DNA of 31,574 nucleotides from a virus. The stretch's first letter is position 1, and every line of letters begins with the position of its first letter. The DNA lies in IMG/VR virus record IMGVR_UViG_3300036781_000512, positions 1 through 31,574 of that record; one strand, 5' to 3'. Made by a program: the position numbers and the translations under genes. This document shows, in pieces, positions 1-7,766 of this stretch. The notes beneath the pieces are model-generated. The model had not been told where the DNA came from and searched no databases. It was given only the letters and a program-made list of their open reading frames with translations.

Positions 1-186
1 TACGACGTCCTGGTGGGCACGGCGATCTCTGCAACCGGAACGACCGTACTCAAGGTCTACCCGAACGGCGCGCAAATCCCGAATGGCGCGGCGACGGACT
101 TCATTCCCAAGCAGTGGCGCGTCCAGCTCGTTGGCGCCGCGACCCCGAGCATGACGCTCTCCGTCGGCCTGAACGAGAACTACTGA
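1..186 (+). CDS. 3' end of an unrecognised phage gene (partial)
   Basis: The frame is open from the first base and closes at TGA 184-186, giving the last 61 residues of a protein whose start lies outside the window. The fragment is rich in Val, Thr, Ala and Gly with alternating hydrophobic residues, as in beta-rich virion proteins. It ends in SVGLNENY. I do not recognise a family. The stop lies one base before the ATG of the next gene (188), so the two are probably co-transcribed and the product may work with the fibre-like protein downstream. Confidence 0.7.
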   Translation, partial: YDVLVGTAISATGTTVLKVYPNGAQIPNGAATDFIPKQWRVQLVGAATPSMTLSVGLNENY

Positions 187-187
187 T

Positions 188-1747
188 ATGCACAAACTAC
201 TTGCACTCACGCTTTGGCTGTTCATCTCGACGGCGGCCGCGCAGACAAACAAGTACAACATCCTCGACACGCCATCGAGTAGTGGCGGAAGCGGCTCCGG
301 CACGGTAAGCACCGGCGGTGCGATGGTCACCAATCAGCTTGTCTATGCGACAGGCCCGGCAGGTATTGCAACGGTGAACCCTTCGACGTGGAGCGCGGGC
401 GTTTTGTCGGTGCCCAATCTGACGGCTGATAACGGAACGAGTTCACTTGTACTTTCAGGATCGCAGATAACCGGAAAATTTGGTGCTGGCAATCGTGGCT
501 TCCTGAACTTTGGCGCCGGGTCGGGCACGGACGTCAACATAACGGCAGGTGCCACGATTAATACAGCGAGCGGAAATTTGAATATTTTCGCGCTGAAGAC
601 GGTTTTGGGTGGACAAGATGCTTCCTCCCCCGTCGCTCAAACCCTCTCCGTTCAATCCGTAGTCGCCGGCACCTCCAACACCGCAGGCGCTCTCACCACG
701 CATCAACTATCCCTCAGTACCGGCAGCGCTGCCGGTGGTGGTATCCAATGGACCTCCAACTACGCCGGGAACGCGGCGGGGACGGCGCAGAATACGGCGG
801 TGACGGTGGCGTCGCTGGTGCCGGGATTATTTACTGTAGGCTCCGGCACTACCACGGCTGCGGGGGTGGCTGCGGGTAATTTGGGTTCGTCGGGATTTGG
901 GGGCATCACCGCAACAGGTGTAACGCCGAGTACGTCAAATGCCTTGTTGATGTATAACGGAACTACGCAGACGCTTATTTCGACTACGGCAGGTGGGGGT
1001 TCGGGATTAATATTCCTAAGACCTCAAGGCTCCAGCAACGCTGCTTCTGGTGTCACGCTCGACGCCAGCCGTGCTGCCATTCGCCCGGAAAATGATGGGG
1101 CCACGAGCAACGGAACATCTGGTTTTCGGTGGTCCTCCGCTTTCCTCGGCTCCGGTACTGCGATCACTGCAAGCGCTCCGGCGATTGATGTTAGACAGAT
1201 TTGGAACAATGGGGCGGTGGCGTTTACTGCGGCGAAAATTAACGTCACGAGTACGGCGAGTGCGGCGGGGTCGCTGTTGTTCGATGCGCAGGTTGGCGGC
1301 ACTAGCTATTTTAGTGTCGATAAAACAGCGGCCTTATCACTCGGCGGAGGAACGCAATCCGGAGCATTAAGTGTTCTAAATACTTCGGGTGGCGTTGCTT
1401 GGCAGCAAAATAGTGGTTCACAACTTTTTGCGTCTGCGGGAATCCTTTCTTGGGATTCGACAGCGAACGTTACCGGCACAAAAGACACCGGCCTAGCCCG
1501 CAACAAAGCAAACTGGGTCGAATTCAATATCGGCACTGCTGGAAGTTTTGGAAGCTGGATCGCGGCAGGTGGCGTATACACGGCTGCTGCACCGACTGTA
1601 GCTGCCGGTCAAATCGGATTCGGCGGCACAGTGGCAACCACGGTCGGCGCTGCTGGCGGCGCATCCGCGTTGCCTGCCTTACCTACCGGCTATGTGATTA
1701 TCAACGTCGCCGGGACGCAAGTCAAGGTTCCTTACTACAACAACTGA
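188..1747 (+). CDS. Fibre-like phage protein with Sec signal peptide
   Basis: A 519-residue protein low in charge and very rich in Gly, Ser, Thr and Ala, the composition of tail fibres and other beta-structured virion proteins. The extreme C-terminus (TGYVIINVAGTQVKVPYYNN) resembles the short closing segment seen on many phage fibre proteins. The N-terminus is a clear Sec signal peptide: MHK, a hydrophobic core at residues 4-13, and an Ala-Ala-Ala-Gln cleavage region near residue 18. Virion proteins are assembled in the cytoplasm and should not carry one, so the product may act in the envelope. Alternatively, the start is misassigned, but no better start is visible. GC is visibly lower than in the head and tail genes, which suggests a separate origin. 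Function is not established. Confidence 0.65.
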   Translation: MHKLLALTLWLFISTAAAQTNKYNILDTPSSSGGSGSGTVSTGGAMVTNQLVYATGPAGIATVNPSTWSAGVLSVPNLTADNGTSSLVLSGSQITGKFGAGNRGFLNFGAGSGTDVNITAGATINTASGNLNIFALKTVLGGQDASSPVAQTLSVQSVVAGTSNTAGALTTHQLSLSTGSAAGGGIQWTSNYAGNAAGTAQNTAVTVASLVPGLFTVGSGTTTAAGVAAGNLGSSGFGGITATGVTPSTSNALLMYNGTTQTLISTTAGGGSGLIFLRPQGSSNAASGVTLDASRAAIRPENDGATSNGTSGFRWSSAFLGSGTAITASAPAIDVRQIWNNGAVAFTAAKINVTSTASAAGSLLFDAQVGGTSYFSVDKTAALSLGGGTQSGALSVLNTSGGVAWQQNSGSQLFASAGILSWDSTANVTGTKDTGLARNKANWVEFNIGTAGSFGSWIAAGGVYTAAAPTVAAGQIGFGGTVATTVGAAGGASALPALPTGYVIINVAGTQVKVPYYNN

Positions 1748-1756
1748 GGTTCCATC

Positions 1757-1966
1757 ATGCGATTTCTCATTCTCGGGGCTGCTCTGTTGGCCGCTCCAGC
1801 GTTCGCCCAGGACGCACCGAAACCGACGCCGGAGCAGATCGCCGTCCAGGCCTGCATCGGCCAGCGCGACGAGGCGAACAACAAGCAGATCCCGATGATG
1901 GTGGAGATCACGACCCTGCGCGCGCGCGTGGCCGAACTCGAGGCCAAAGCGAAGGGCGGGAAATAA
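1757..1966 (+). CDS. Small exported coiled-coil protein, unknown function
   Basis: A 69-residue protein. Residues 1-18 form a signal peptide (MRFLILGAALLAAPAFAQ, with an Ala-Phe-Ala cleavage motif). The mature part of about 51 residues contains one Cys (CIGQRDEANN) and ends in a heptad-like helix (LRARVAELEAKAKGGK). GAGG-like bases lie about 8 upstream of the ATG (tgaggttccatc). It follows the fibre-like gene by 9 bases, and both have the same type of signal peptide, so they may form an exported pair. A short periplasmic spanin-like or cell-surface role is possible. There is no lipobox, so it is not a classical Rz1. Confidence 0.6.
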   Translation: MRFLILGAALLAAPAFAQDAPKPTPEQIAVQACIGQRDEANNKQIPMMVEITTLRARVAELEAKAKGGK

Positions 1967-1967
1967 C

Positions 1968-2585
1968 GTGGGCGCCATGCTGGGCACAGAACTCGCGCTC
2001 TTCCCAAGCGCCCACGCCGCGCTGACCTATGCCTTCCGCTTCTCCGGCGGAGCCTACGACCGGCCGATGATGAACCGCATGGCTGACGCCCCGCATGCCG
2101 AGGGTCGCGGCCTCGTCGGGCTCGACGGCGCAGCTCAGGCGGGGATGGTCCGCCAGGAGATCGCGAGCCTGGGGCCGCTCAAGGAAGCGCTGCTGCTCGT
2201 TCGCTTCGGGCCGCCGGCGCTTCCCTGCGCCTGCAAGTCCTCGTGCTGCTCGGGCTCAAAGTTCAGCCAGGAGTGGAATCAGGCCATCTCGCTCATCAGC
2301 GAGCACATCCGCAAAACCGCGCTCGCCGGCTGCACGACGAACAATCTGCTCCGCCGGGAGTACGTGCTCATGCAGTACGCGCCCAAGGATCAGCGCCCGA
2401 CCGTGCAGGATCTCGCGAACCGACACGGCATCGATCGCCACACCGTCGGCGCCCATGCGGGGAAGGTCGCCACCTACCTTGGCGGCAGCCGATCCAAGAA
2501 AGGTCGCAAGCTACCGCCGGGCCTCGAAGAGAGTGCTATGCACGATATCGAAGCGAAATTGCGAAATGTCGGTTTGATCGCTTGA
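1968..2585 (+). CDS. Putative Q-like late gene regulator (antiterminator candidate)
   Basis: A 205-residue protein starting at GTG 1968; ATG 1977 is an alternative three codons in. It has a Cys cluster at residues 87, 89, 93 and 94 (CACKSSCC) that could bind zinc. A helix-turn-helix-like stretch lies at about residues 142-172 (QDLANRHGIDRHTVGAHAGK), followed by a basic segment. Phage late antiterminators Q are of similar size, have a DNA-binding helical domain and often a zinc-binding motif. They sit directly upstream of the late promoter they act on. Here a promoter overlaps the stop codon, a terminator follows, and then comes the terminase operon. The antitermination role is inferred from this layout and domain pattern. 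A simple transcription activator is the main alternative. Confidence 0.6.
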   Translation: MGAMLGTELALFPSAHAALTYAFRFSGGAYDRPMMNRMADAPHAEGRGLVGLDGAAQAGMVRQEIASLGPLKEALLLVRFGPPALPCACKSSCCSGSKFSQEWNQAISLISEHIRKTALAGCTTNNLLRREYVLMQYAPKDQRPTVQDLANRHGIDRHTVGAHAGKVATYLGGSRSKKGRKLPPGLEESAMHDIEAKLRNVGLIA

Positions 2586-2609
2586 CATACGCCATCTAAT
2601 GGCTAACAT
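2582..2609 (+). promoter_or_regulatory. Candidate late promoter (pR'-like)
   Basis: TTGACA at 2582-2587 matches the sigma-70 -35 consensus exactly and overlaps the stop codon of the Q-like gene. TAACAT at 2604-2609 is a 4/6 match to the -10 box at 16-base spacing. It reads toward the terminase genes. The transcript would begin near 2616 and meet the terminator at 2646 after about 30-60 bases, the arrangement of lambda pR'-tR'. Confidence 0.55.
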
Positions 2610-2645
2610 CGGGCGCTAATCGATAGGGTTAGAACTCTGTCCATC

Positions 2646-2677
2646 ACCCGCACGGCGCGAGCCCTGCGGGTTTTTTA
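2646..2677 (+). terminator. Intrinsic terminator upstream of terminase genes (tR'-like)
   Basis: ACCCGCA at 2646-2652 pairs with TGCGGGT at 2665-2671 around a 12-base loop, followed by a run of six T (2671-2676). It lies between the candidate late promoter and the terminase small subunit, so unmodified transcription from that promoter should stop here. Confidence 0.75.
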
Positions 2678-2749
2678 TTGCCCGATGCTCGTGCATCGAC
2701 CCGCAGTTCCCTGTTGGCCGTCGCGCGAGGTCCCTCCCAAGGTGACCTG

Positions 2750-3454
2750 ATGTCCCGCACGTTAAACGCCCGCCAATTGCGCTTTGTCGACGAGTACCTT
2801 GTCGATCTGAACGCCTCCCAGGCGGCCGCGCGCGCGGGTTACTCGGCCAAGACCGCGCGCACCATGGCGAGCCTGATGCTGTCGGACCCCGACATCATCG
2901 CGGCCGTGCGCCAGCGTATGGATGAGCGTGCCCAACGGACGTTCATCACCCAGGACCTGGTCCTGCGCCAGTGGTTCGCCCTGGCCACGGCCGACGTCAA
3001 CGAAATCATGGAGTTCCGGCGTAACTGCTGCCGGCATTGCTGGGGGGCGGGTTTCGCCTACCAATGGACCGCCAGCGAATGGGCGGCGAAGCTCGCGGGC
3101 AAGGAGGCCAAGCCTCCTGCGGGCGGCGTGGACTTCGACTCGCGGAAGCCGCCAAACGCCAAGTGCCCGGAATGCAACGGCGAGGGCGTGGGAACTCCGT
3201 TCTATAAGGACACCCGCAATCTCTCGCCCGGCGCGCGCGCGCTGTACGCGGGTGTCAAGGTCACGAAGGAAGGCATCGAGGTCAAGACGAACTCCCAGGA
3301 AAAAGCCTGGGAGATGATCATGCGCCACCTCGGCGGCGTGGTCGAAAAGCACAAGCACGAGCACAGCGGCCCGAACGGCGCGCCGATCCAGAGCACGCAT
3401 GTAACGACGGACGAATTCAGGGAGATCGCGCGGGAACTCCTACGTGACGTCTGA
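2750..3454 (+). CDS. terS: Terminase small subunit
   Basis: A 234-residue protein of the Terminase_2 type, which recognises phage DNA and presents it to the large subunit. Residues 1-65 hold the typical start LNARQLRFVDEYLVDLNASQ followed by a helix-turn-helix (AAARAGYSAKTARTMASLML). A central insert carries two Cys pairs (CCRHC at 93-97, CPEC at 139-142) that look like a zinc site of DnaJ type. The C-terminal half ends in an acidic/basic helix. I chose ATG 2750, not the upstream in-frame start at 2678, because aaggtga lies directly before it and the 2678 extension runs through the terminator tail. The gene overlaps the large subunit gene by 11 bases. Confidence 0.9.
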   Translation: MSRTLNARQLRFVDEYLVDLNASQAAARAGYSAKTARTMASLMLSDPDIIAAVRQRMDERAQRTFITQDLVLRQWFALATADVNEIMEFRRNCCRHCWGAGFAYQWTASEWAAKLAGKEAKPPAGGVDFDSRKPPNAKCPECNGEGVGTPFYKDTRNLSPGARALYAGVKVTKEGIEVKTNSQEKAWEMIMRHLGGVVEKHKHEHSGPNGAPIQSTHVTTDEFREIARELLRDV

Positions 3455-4856
3455 GACTGATCCGAAAAAACGGCTCACGGCGGCAGAGCTCGCCAAGGAA
3501 GACCTGTATTTCTTCAGCCGCTGGATGTTCAAGGAGCGGAAGGGATACCGCTGGATTCGTGGCCCTCATCACCATCTGATCTGCGATGCGCTGATGCGCG
3601 TCTACCGCGGCGAGTGCAGGCGGCTGATCATCAACGTGCCGCCACGGTACTCGAAGACCGAACTGGCGGTCGTGAATTTCATTGCCTGGTCGATGGGCCA
3701 GGTGCCGGACGCGGAATTTATCCACGCCAGCTACGCGGCGCCACTGGCGATCGAGAACAGCTCGAACGTCCAGAGCATCGTCCAGCACGAAGCCTACCGG
3801 GAAATATTCCCGGAATGTGAGCTTGCGTCCGACGCCAAAAGCCACTGGAAGACGACCAAGGGCGGCGTGATGTACGCGGCCGGCGCCGGCGGCACGATCA
3901 CCGGCTTCGGGGCGGGCAAGCACCGACCCGGCTTCGGCGGCGCGCTGATCATCGACGACCCGCACAAGCCTGATGAGGCCAAGTCGGAGAAGATCCGCCA
4001 GGGCGTCATCGAGTGGTTCCAGAACACGCTGGAGTCCCGGAAGAACAGCCCGGACACGCCGATCATCCTGATCATGCAGCGGTTGCATGAGAAGGACCTG
4101 GCGGGCTGGCTGCTCGGCGATAGGAAAGACGGCAAGCCTGAGGCAGGCGGCAACGGCGAAACGTGGGATCACCTGTGCCTCTCCGCGATTACGGACGACG
4201 GCGAGGCCTTGTGGCCGGAAAAGCACTCCCTCCCAGTACTGGAGCGGATGGAGCGGGCCAATCAGTACGTGTTCTCCGGCCAGTACCGGCAGCGGCCTTC
4301 CCCGCCTTCAGGTGGAACGTTCAAGCCGGCCAACCTGGTGCCGGTCGATGTCCTGCCGGCGGTCAAGATCAAGTGGGTGCGCGGTTGGGACTTCGCGGAC
4401 TCCACCAAGGGCGACTACACGGTAGGCGGAAAGCTCGGCAAGTTGCCAGACGGCCGCTTCATCATCGGGCACGTCGAGCGCGACCGTGCCGTGACCGACG
4501 CGCGCGACAAGCTGCTGGTGAACACCACCAAGGCAGACGGCAAGGGCATGGTGCAAAGCATCCCCCAGGATCCGGGCCAAGCCGGCAAGGGCCAGGTGCA
4601 CTACCTGACCAAACAACTCGCGGGCTACCGCGTCAAGTCCTCGCTCGAGAGCGGCGACAAGGAAACGCGGGCCGATCCCTTTGCCTCCCAGGTCAACGTC
4701 GGCAATGTGCTGATCCTCAACGGCCCCTGGAATCAGGCGCTGAAGGACGAAATGACGCTCTTCCCGAACGGAGAGTACGACGACCAGGTGGACGCGCTCT
4801 CCCGCGCCTTTGCCGAACTTATGCAGGGCAAGCGATCGATTTTCGAGGATATCTGA
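3444..4856 (+). CDS. terL: Terminase large subunit (packaging ATPase/nuclease)
   Basis: A 470-residue motor protein that pumps DNA into the prohead and cuts it. The ATPase half shows a Walker A-type loop, PPRYSKTE at residues 66-73, and Walker B, ALIIDDPHK at 167-175. A coupling-type motif LIMQRLHEKD follows near 209-218. The nuclease half has the expected acidic residues: D316 in GWDFADS, D377 in PQDPG, and the YDDQVDA cluster at 445-451. The length is normal for the family. The start is GTG 3444, inside the end of terS, consistent with translational coupling. The stop overlaps the portal start by one base (TGATG). Confidence 0.95.
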   Translation: MTSETDPKKRLTAAELAKEDLYFFSRWMFKERKGYRWIRGPHHHLICDALMRVYRGECRRLIINVPPRYSKTELAVVNFIAWSMGQVPDAEFIHASYAAPLAIENSSNVQSIVQHEAYREIFPECELASDAKSHWKTTKGGVMYAAGAGGTITGFGAGKHRPGFGGALIIDDPHKPDEAKSEKIRQGVIEWFQNTLESRKNSPDTPIILIMQRLHEKDLAGWLLGDRKDGKPEAGGNGETWDHLCLSAITDDGEALWPEKHSLPVLERMERANQYVFSGQYRQRPSPPSGGTFKPANLVPVDVLPAVKIKWVRGWDFADSTKGDYTVGGKLGKLPDGRFIIGHVERDRAVTDARDKLLVNTTKADGKGMVQSIPQDPGQAGKGQVHYLTKQLAGYRVKSSLESGDKETRADPFASQVNVGNVLILNGPWNQALKDEMTLFPNGEYDDQVDALSRAFAELMQGKRSIFEDI

Positions 4857-6373
4857 TGTTCAACTGGTTTCGGCGCGACAAGGAAGAGCCTGCCCCGAAA
4901 CAGCAGGGCTCGATCTTCAGCACGCACGGCTTCGACGGCCTGAGCCGTCCGCTGGCGCCGCTGGCGGACGTTCTCAGCGCTATCTATGCGCTGCAACCGA
5001 AGATCGAAGCGGGGACGGCCAAGGATGATGCCGACGGCCAGGGCGACAACCTTAAGTCGACGTTCCGCGGCTGGGGCCAGTTCAACGAATCGCAGATGGC
5101 GTGGTACGCCAGCCAGGGCTTCATCGGCTATCAAATCTGCGCGCTGCTTGCGCAAAACTGGCTGGTCGAAAAGGCCTGCGGTGTGCCCGCGCGCGATGCC
5201 ACCCGAAACGGCTTCGAAGTCGGCACCGTCGACGGGAGTGAGCTCGACCCCAAAGCCTTGGCGCTGCTGAAGAAGTTCGACAAGAAAATGAACATCCGCT
5301 GGCGCGCCGAGGAATTCGTGCGCTTCGGCCGCATTTTCGGTATCCGCATCGCAATCTTCAAGGTCGAATCGACGGACCCGGACTATTACGAGAAGCCGTT
5401 CAACATCGATGGTGTGACTCCTGGCAGCTACAGGGGCATCACCCAGGTCGATCCGTATTGGACGGTGCCGGAGATCACCAACGTCTCGAACCCGGACGCC
5501 GAGCACTTCTACGATCCGTTGTACTGGCGCATCAACGGGCGGCGGTATCACCGCTCCCATCTGGCGATCTTCCGCCAGAGCGAGGTGCCGGACATCCTGA
5601 AACCCGCATATCTGTATGGTGGCCTCCCGGTGCCACAACTGATCATGGAGCGCGTCTACGCGGCGGAACGGACGGCAAACGAGGGTCCGCTGCTGGCGAT
5701 GACCAAGCGGATGCGGTACATGACCACGACCGAAGAGGCGATGGTCGCGGCCGGCGACCAGGTGGCCGAGCGTGTTGGCCGCATGAACGCCTTGGCCAAC
5801 AACCACGGCACGTACATCGGCTTGGATGGCGACACCTTCGAGCAGTTCGAGACCTCGCTGACCGATCTCGATAACGTGATCATGAACCAGTTCCAGCTCG
5901 TCGCCGCGGCGTCGAAAGTACCGGCGACCAAGCTGCTCGGCACCTCCCCCAAGGGAATGGACGCGACCGGCGAGTTCGACGAGAAGAATTACCACGAGGA
6001 ACTCGAAAGCCTGCAGGAGCACGATCTCACGCCGCTGATCGAGCGCCATCATGCGCTGGTGTTGCGCTCGGAATGTCCTGACCTTCAGGTCGAGACCGCG
6101 ATCACCTGGAATCCGACGGATTCGCCGTCGGCCAAGGACCAGGCCGAATTGAATGCGAAAAAGGCAGAGACCGACGAGCGCTACGTCAACATGGGCGCCG
6201 TCCAGGCCGAGGACATCACCCGCCGTCTCGCGACCGACAAGGAATCCGGCTACACCAGCCTGGGCGCCGGCGACGGTGACGCGGAAATGCTGCGCGAACT
6301 CGGCCTCGATGAAGATGCCGTGGCAGCGGCCGCTGAACTGGGGATTACCGGTGGACCAGCCGCTCAAGGGTAA
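4856..6373 (+). CDS. Portal protein, DUF1073 family
   Basis: A 505-residue portal, the dodecameric ring at the head vertex through which DNA enters and leaves. It begins MFNWFRRDK and has the family hallmark QNWLVEKACGVPARDATRNG near residue 100. Further family-like stretches follow (SHLAIFRQSEVPDILKPAYL and KVPATKLLGTSPKGMDATGE), then an acidic Ala-rich C-terminus. The ATG overlaps the terL stop, so the two are coupled. Databases link the DUF1073 N-terminal domain to anti-CBASS Acb1-like proteins. I see only one His-X-Thr here (HGT) and not the paired catalytic motif, so an Acb1 activity is not supported. Confidence 0.9.
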   Translation: MFNWFRRDKEEPAPKQQGSIFSTHGFDGLSRPLAPLADVLSAIYALQPKIEAGTAKDDADGQGDNLKSTFRGWGQFNESQMAWYASQGFIGYQICALLAQNWLVEKACGVPARDATRNGFEVGTVDGSELDPKALALLKKFDKKMNIRWRAEEFVRFGRIFGIRIAIFKVESTDPDYYEKPFNIDGVTPGSYRGITQVDPYWTVPEITNVSNPDAEHFYDPLYWRINGRRYHRSHLAIFRQSEVPDILKPAYLYGGLPVPQLIMERVYAAERTANEGPLLAMTKRMRYMTTTEEAMVAAGDQVAERVGRMNALANNHGTYIGLDGDTFEQFETSLTDLDNVIMNQFQLVAAASKVPATKLLGTSPKGMDATGEFDEKNYHEELESLQEHDLTPLIERHHALVLRSECPDLQVETAITWNPTDSPSAKDQAELNAKKAETDERYVNMGAVQAEDITRRLATDKESGYTSLGAGDGDAEMLRELGLDEDAVAAAAELGITGGPAAQG

Positions 6374-7235
6374 AAGCCTAGTCTCGTCGGCGGGCGTCGC
6401 GGAAGATCTGGGCAATACCGTGATCACGTTGATCCGGAAGATGCACGAGGAGACCGAAAAGCGGCTCCGTGATCTCTTCGAGCATCCCGGGTACGCCATG
6501 GATGCGGCCCTGCCAGTCAGCGGCAACCCTGCGGCGCGCGCGCGGATCATCTTGAACGAAGTCCGCGACAAGTACACGCCGATGTTCCGCAAATGGGGTA
6601 ATCAGGCGGTGAAGCGGATGGTCGCGCGCACGGTGAAGCACAGCGCGCGCTCGCTGAAAGGCTCCCTGCGCGATGTTGCCGAGGGCATGAAGATCGACAC
6701 GAGCCTGATGAACGACCGGCTCCGCGAGATCGTGACCGCCTCATCGAACGAAGCCTCTGGGCTGATCAAGACCATCCCCGAGAAGTACTTGGCCGACGTC
6801 GGCGGCGCGACGATGCGCTCGATCACATCGGGCGACGGTCTGGAAACGCTGGTGCCGTACATGAAGGATCGGTACGGCATGACCACGCGCCGCGCGCGCT
6901 TCGTCGCCGGCGACCAGACCCGCAAGGTTTTCCAGGCGGTGAACTCTGAGCGCTGCCAGGCCTTGGGTATCCAGGAATTCGAATGGGTGCACAGCGGCCG
7001 CCGCGGCGAACACGCGCGAAAGCTTCATTCCGCCAGACCGGACGAGACGGTCGACGGTCACAAGGGGCTGAACGGCGGGATTTTCCGCTACGACGCTCCC
7101 CCTTATATCGGCGAGATGTACGGCTCTGCTGTTTACGGCATCCCTGGGACTTTGCCCGGGTGCCGTTGCATTGCTCGCCCCGTAGTTTTCAAGCCGAAGG
7201 AGAATTCCAATGGACGACCAGAACAAAAGCGCTGA
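6351..7235 (+). CDS. Head morphogenesis protein, Mu gpF-like
   Basis: A 294-residue minor head protein of the Mu gpF/SPP1 gp7 type, found associated with the portal in related phages. The C-terminal family signature is clear: EWVHSGRRGEHARKLH, then FRYDAPPYIGEMYG, and finally the closing motif GTLPGCRCIARPV with its conserved Cys-Arg-Cys. The N-terminal 100 residues are helical. The open frame extends upstream inside the portal gene, but that part is low-complexity shadow. GTG 6351, preceded by a G-rich ribosome site (ggggatt) and giving MDQPLKGKSLV, is the best start and overlaps the portal by 23 bases. Confidence 0.85.
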   Translation: MDQPLKGKSLVSSAGVAEDLGNTVITLIRKMHEETEKRLRDLFEHPGYAMDAALPVSGNPAARARIILNEVRDKYTPMFRKWGNQAVKRMVARTVKHSARSLKGSLRDVAEGMKIDTSLMNDRLREIVTASSNEASGLIKTIPEKYLADVGGATMRSITSGDGLETLVPYMKDRYGMTTRRARFVAGDQTRKVFQAVNSERCQALGIQEFEWVHSGRRGEHARKLHSARPDETVDGHKGLNGGIFRYDAPPYIGEMYGSAVYGIPGTLPGCRCIARPVVFKPKENSNGRPEQKR

Positions 7236-7764
7236 AATGCCCGCAGGCGCGCCCGTGACCGTGCCATTTACCGACGGTGCGATCGAGCCCGGGGCCGCGA
7301 TTTCCGGCGCGCCGCTGGACGGTTATGTTGTCGGCGCTGTCGTCGTTGCCGAACAGCCGCCCATCGACAACGACCACGTCGCGCCCGGCGCCACGCCTTT
7401 CACGGACACCGAGATCGCTGCGAACGCGTCGGCCACCTCGCCCCCTGCCGCGCCGCCCTCGTCGGGAGACGCTTCCGCCCCCACCCCCACGGTCTCGGCA
7501 ACCGTAGACGCCCCTGCTCAGGGCGCTGATGCGGCGGACGGCGGCGCGGCACCTACTTCCGACGCTGGGGCGGCGCCTGTTGATCCGCTGGATGATTCCG
7601 GCACCGGCGACGTCAACAGCGGCCCGCATCCGTCGTGCGCCATGCTCGAGGAACTGCACGAGTTCATGGGCATGGCCGCGCACTTCGAGGCCGGCGGCAA
7701 CCTGCCGTCGTTCGTCACGACCGCGCGCCAGTTGATCGCTGATATCCAGGCGACCTTCGGCTGA
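7210..7764 (+). CDS. Ala/Pro-rich head-region protein of unknown function
   Basis: A 184-residue acidic protein. The middle (about residues 70-130) is disordered and made almost only of Ala, Pro, Ser, Thr, Gly and Asp. The ends are ordered: a short N-terminal segment with VVVAEQPP, and a C-terminal helix (CAMLEELHEFMGMAAHFEAG). A good ribosome site (gaaggag) precedes ATG 7210 even though it lies 26 bases inside the gpF-like gene. The position between gpF and the protease suggests a head assembly accessory or minor head protein. I recognise no family. Confidence 0.7.
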   Translation: MDDQNKSAEMPAGAPVTVPFTDGAIEPGAAISGAPLDGYVVGAVVVAEQPPIDNDHVAPGATPFTDTEIAANASATSPPAAPPSSGDASAPTPTVSATVDAPAQGADAADGGAAPTSDAGAAPVDPLDDSGTGDVNSGPHPSCAMLEELHEFMGMAAHFEAGGNLPSFVTTARQLIADIQATFG

Positions 7765-7766
7765 TC

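Noticed and set aside
4856-6373. Anti-CBASS (Acb1) activity of the DUF1073 portal
   Set aside because: Only one His-X-Thr is visible, not the pair needed for the 2H phosphodiesterase-type site. Length and motifs are those of a plain portal.
4733-6592. 619-codon open frame on the minus strand
   Set aside because: It is antisense to the portal gene, Arg/Val/Asp/Gly-rich as expected for the complement of GC-rich codons, and has no recognisable domain.
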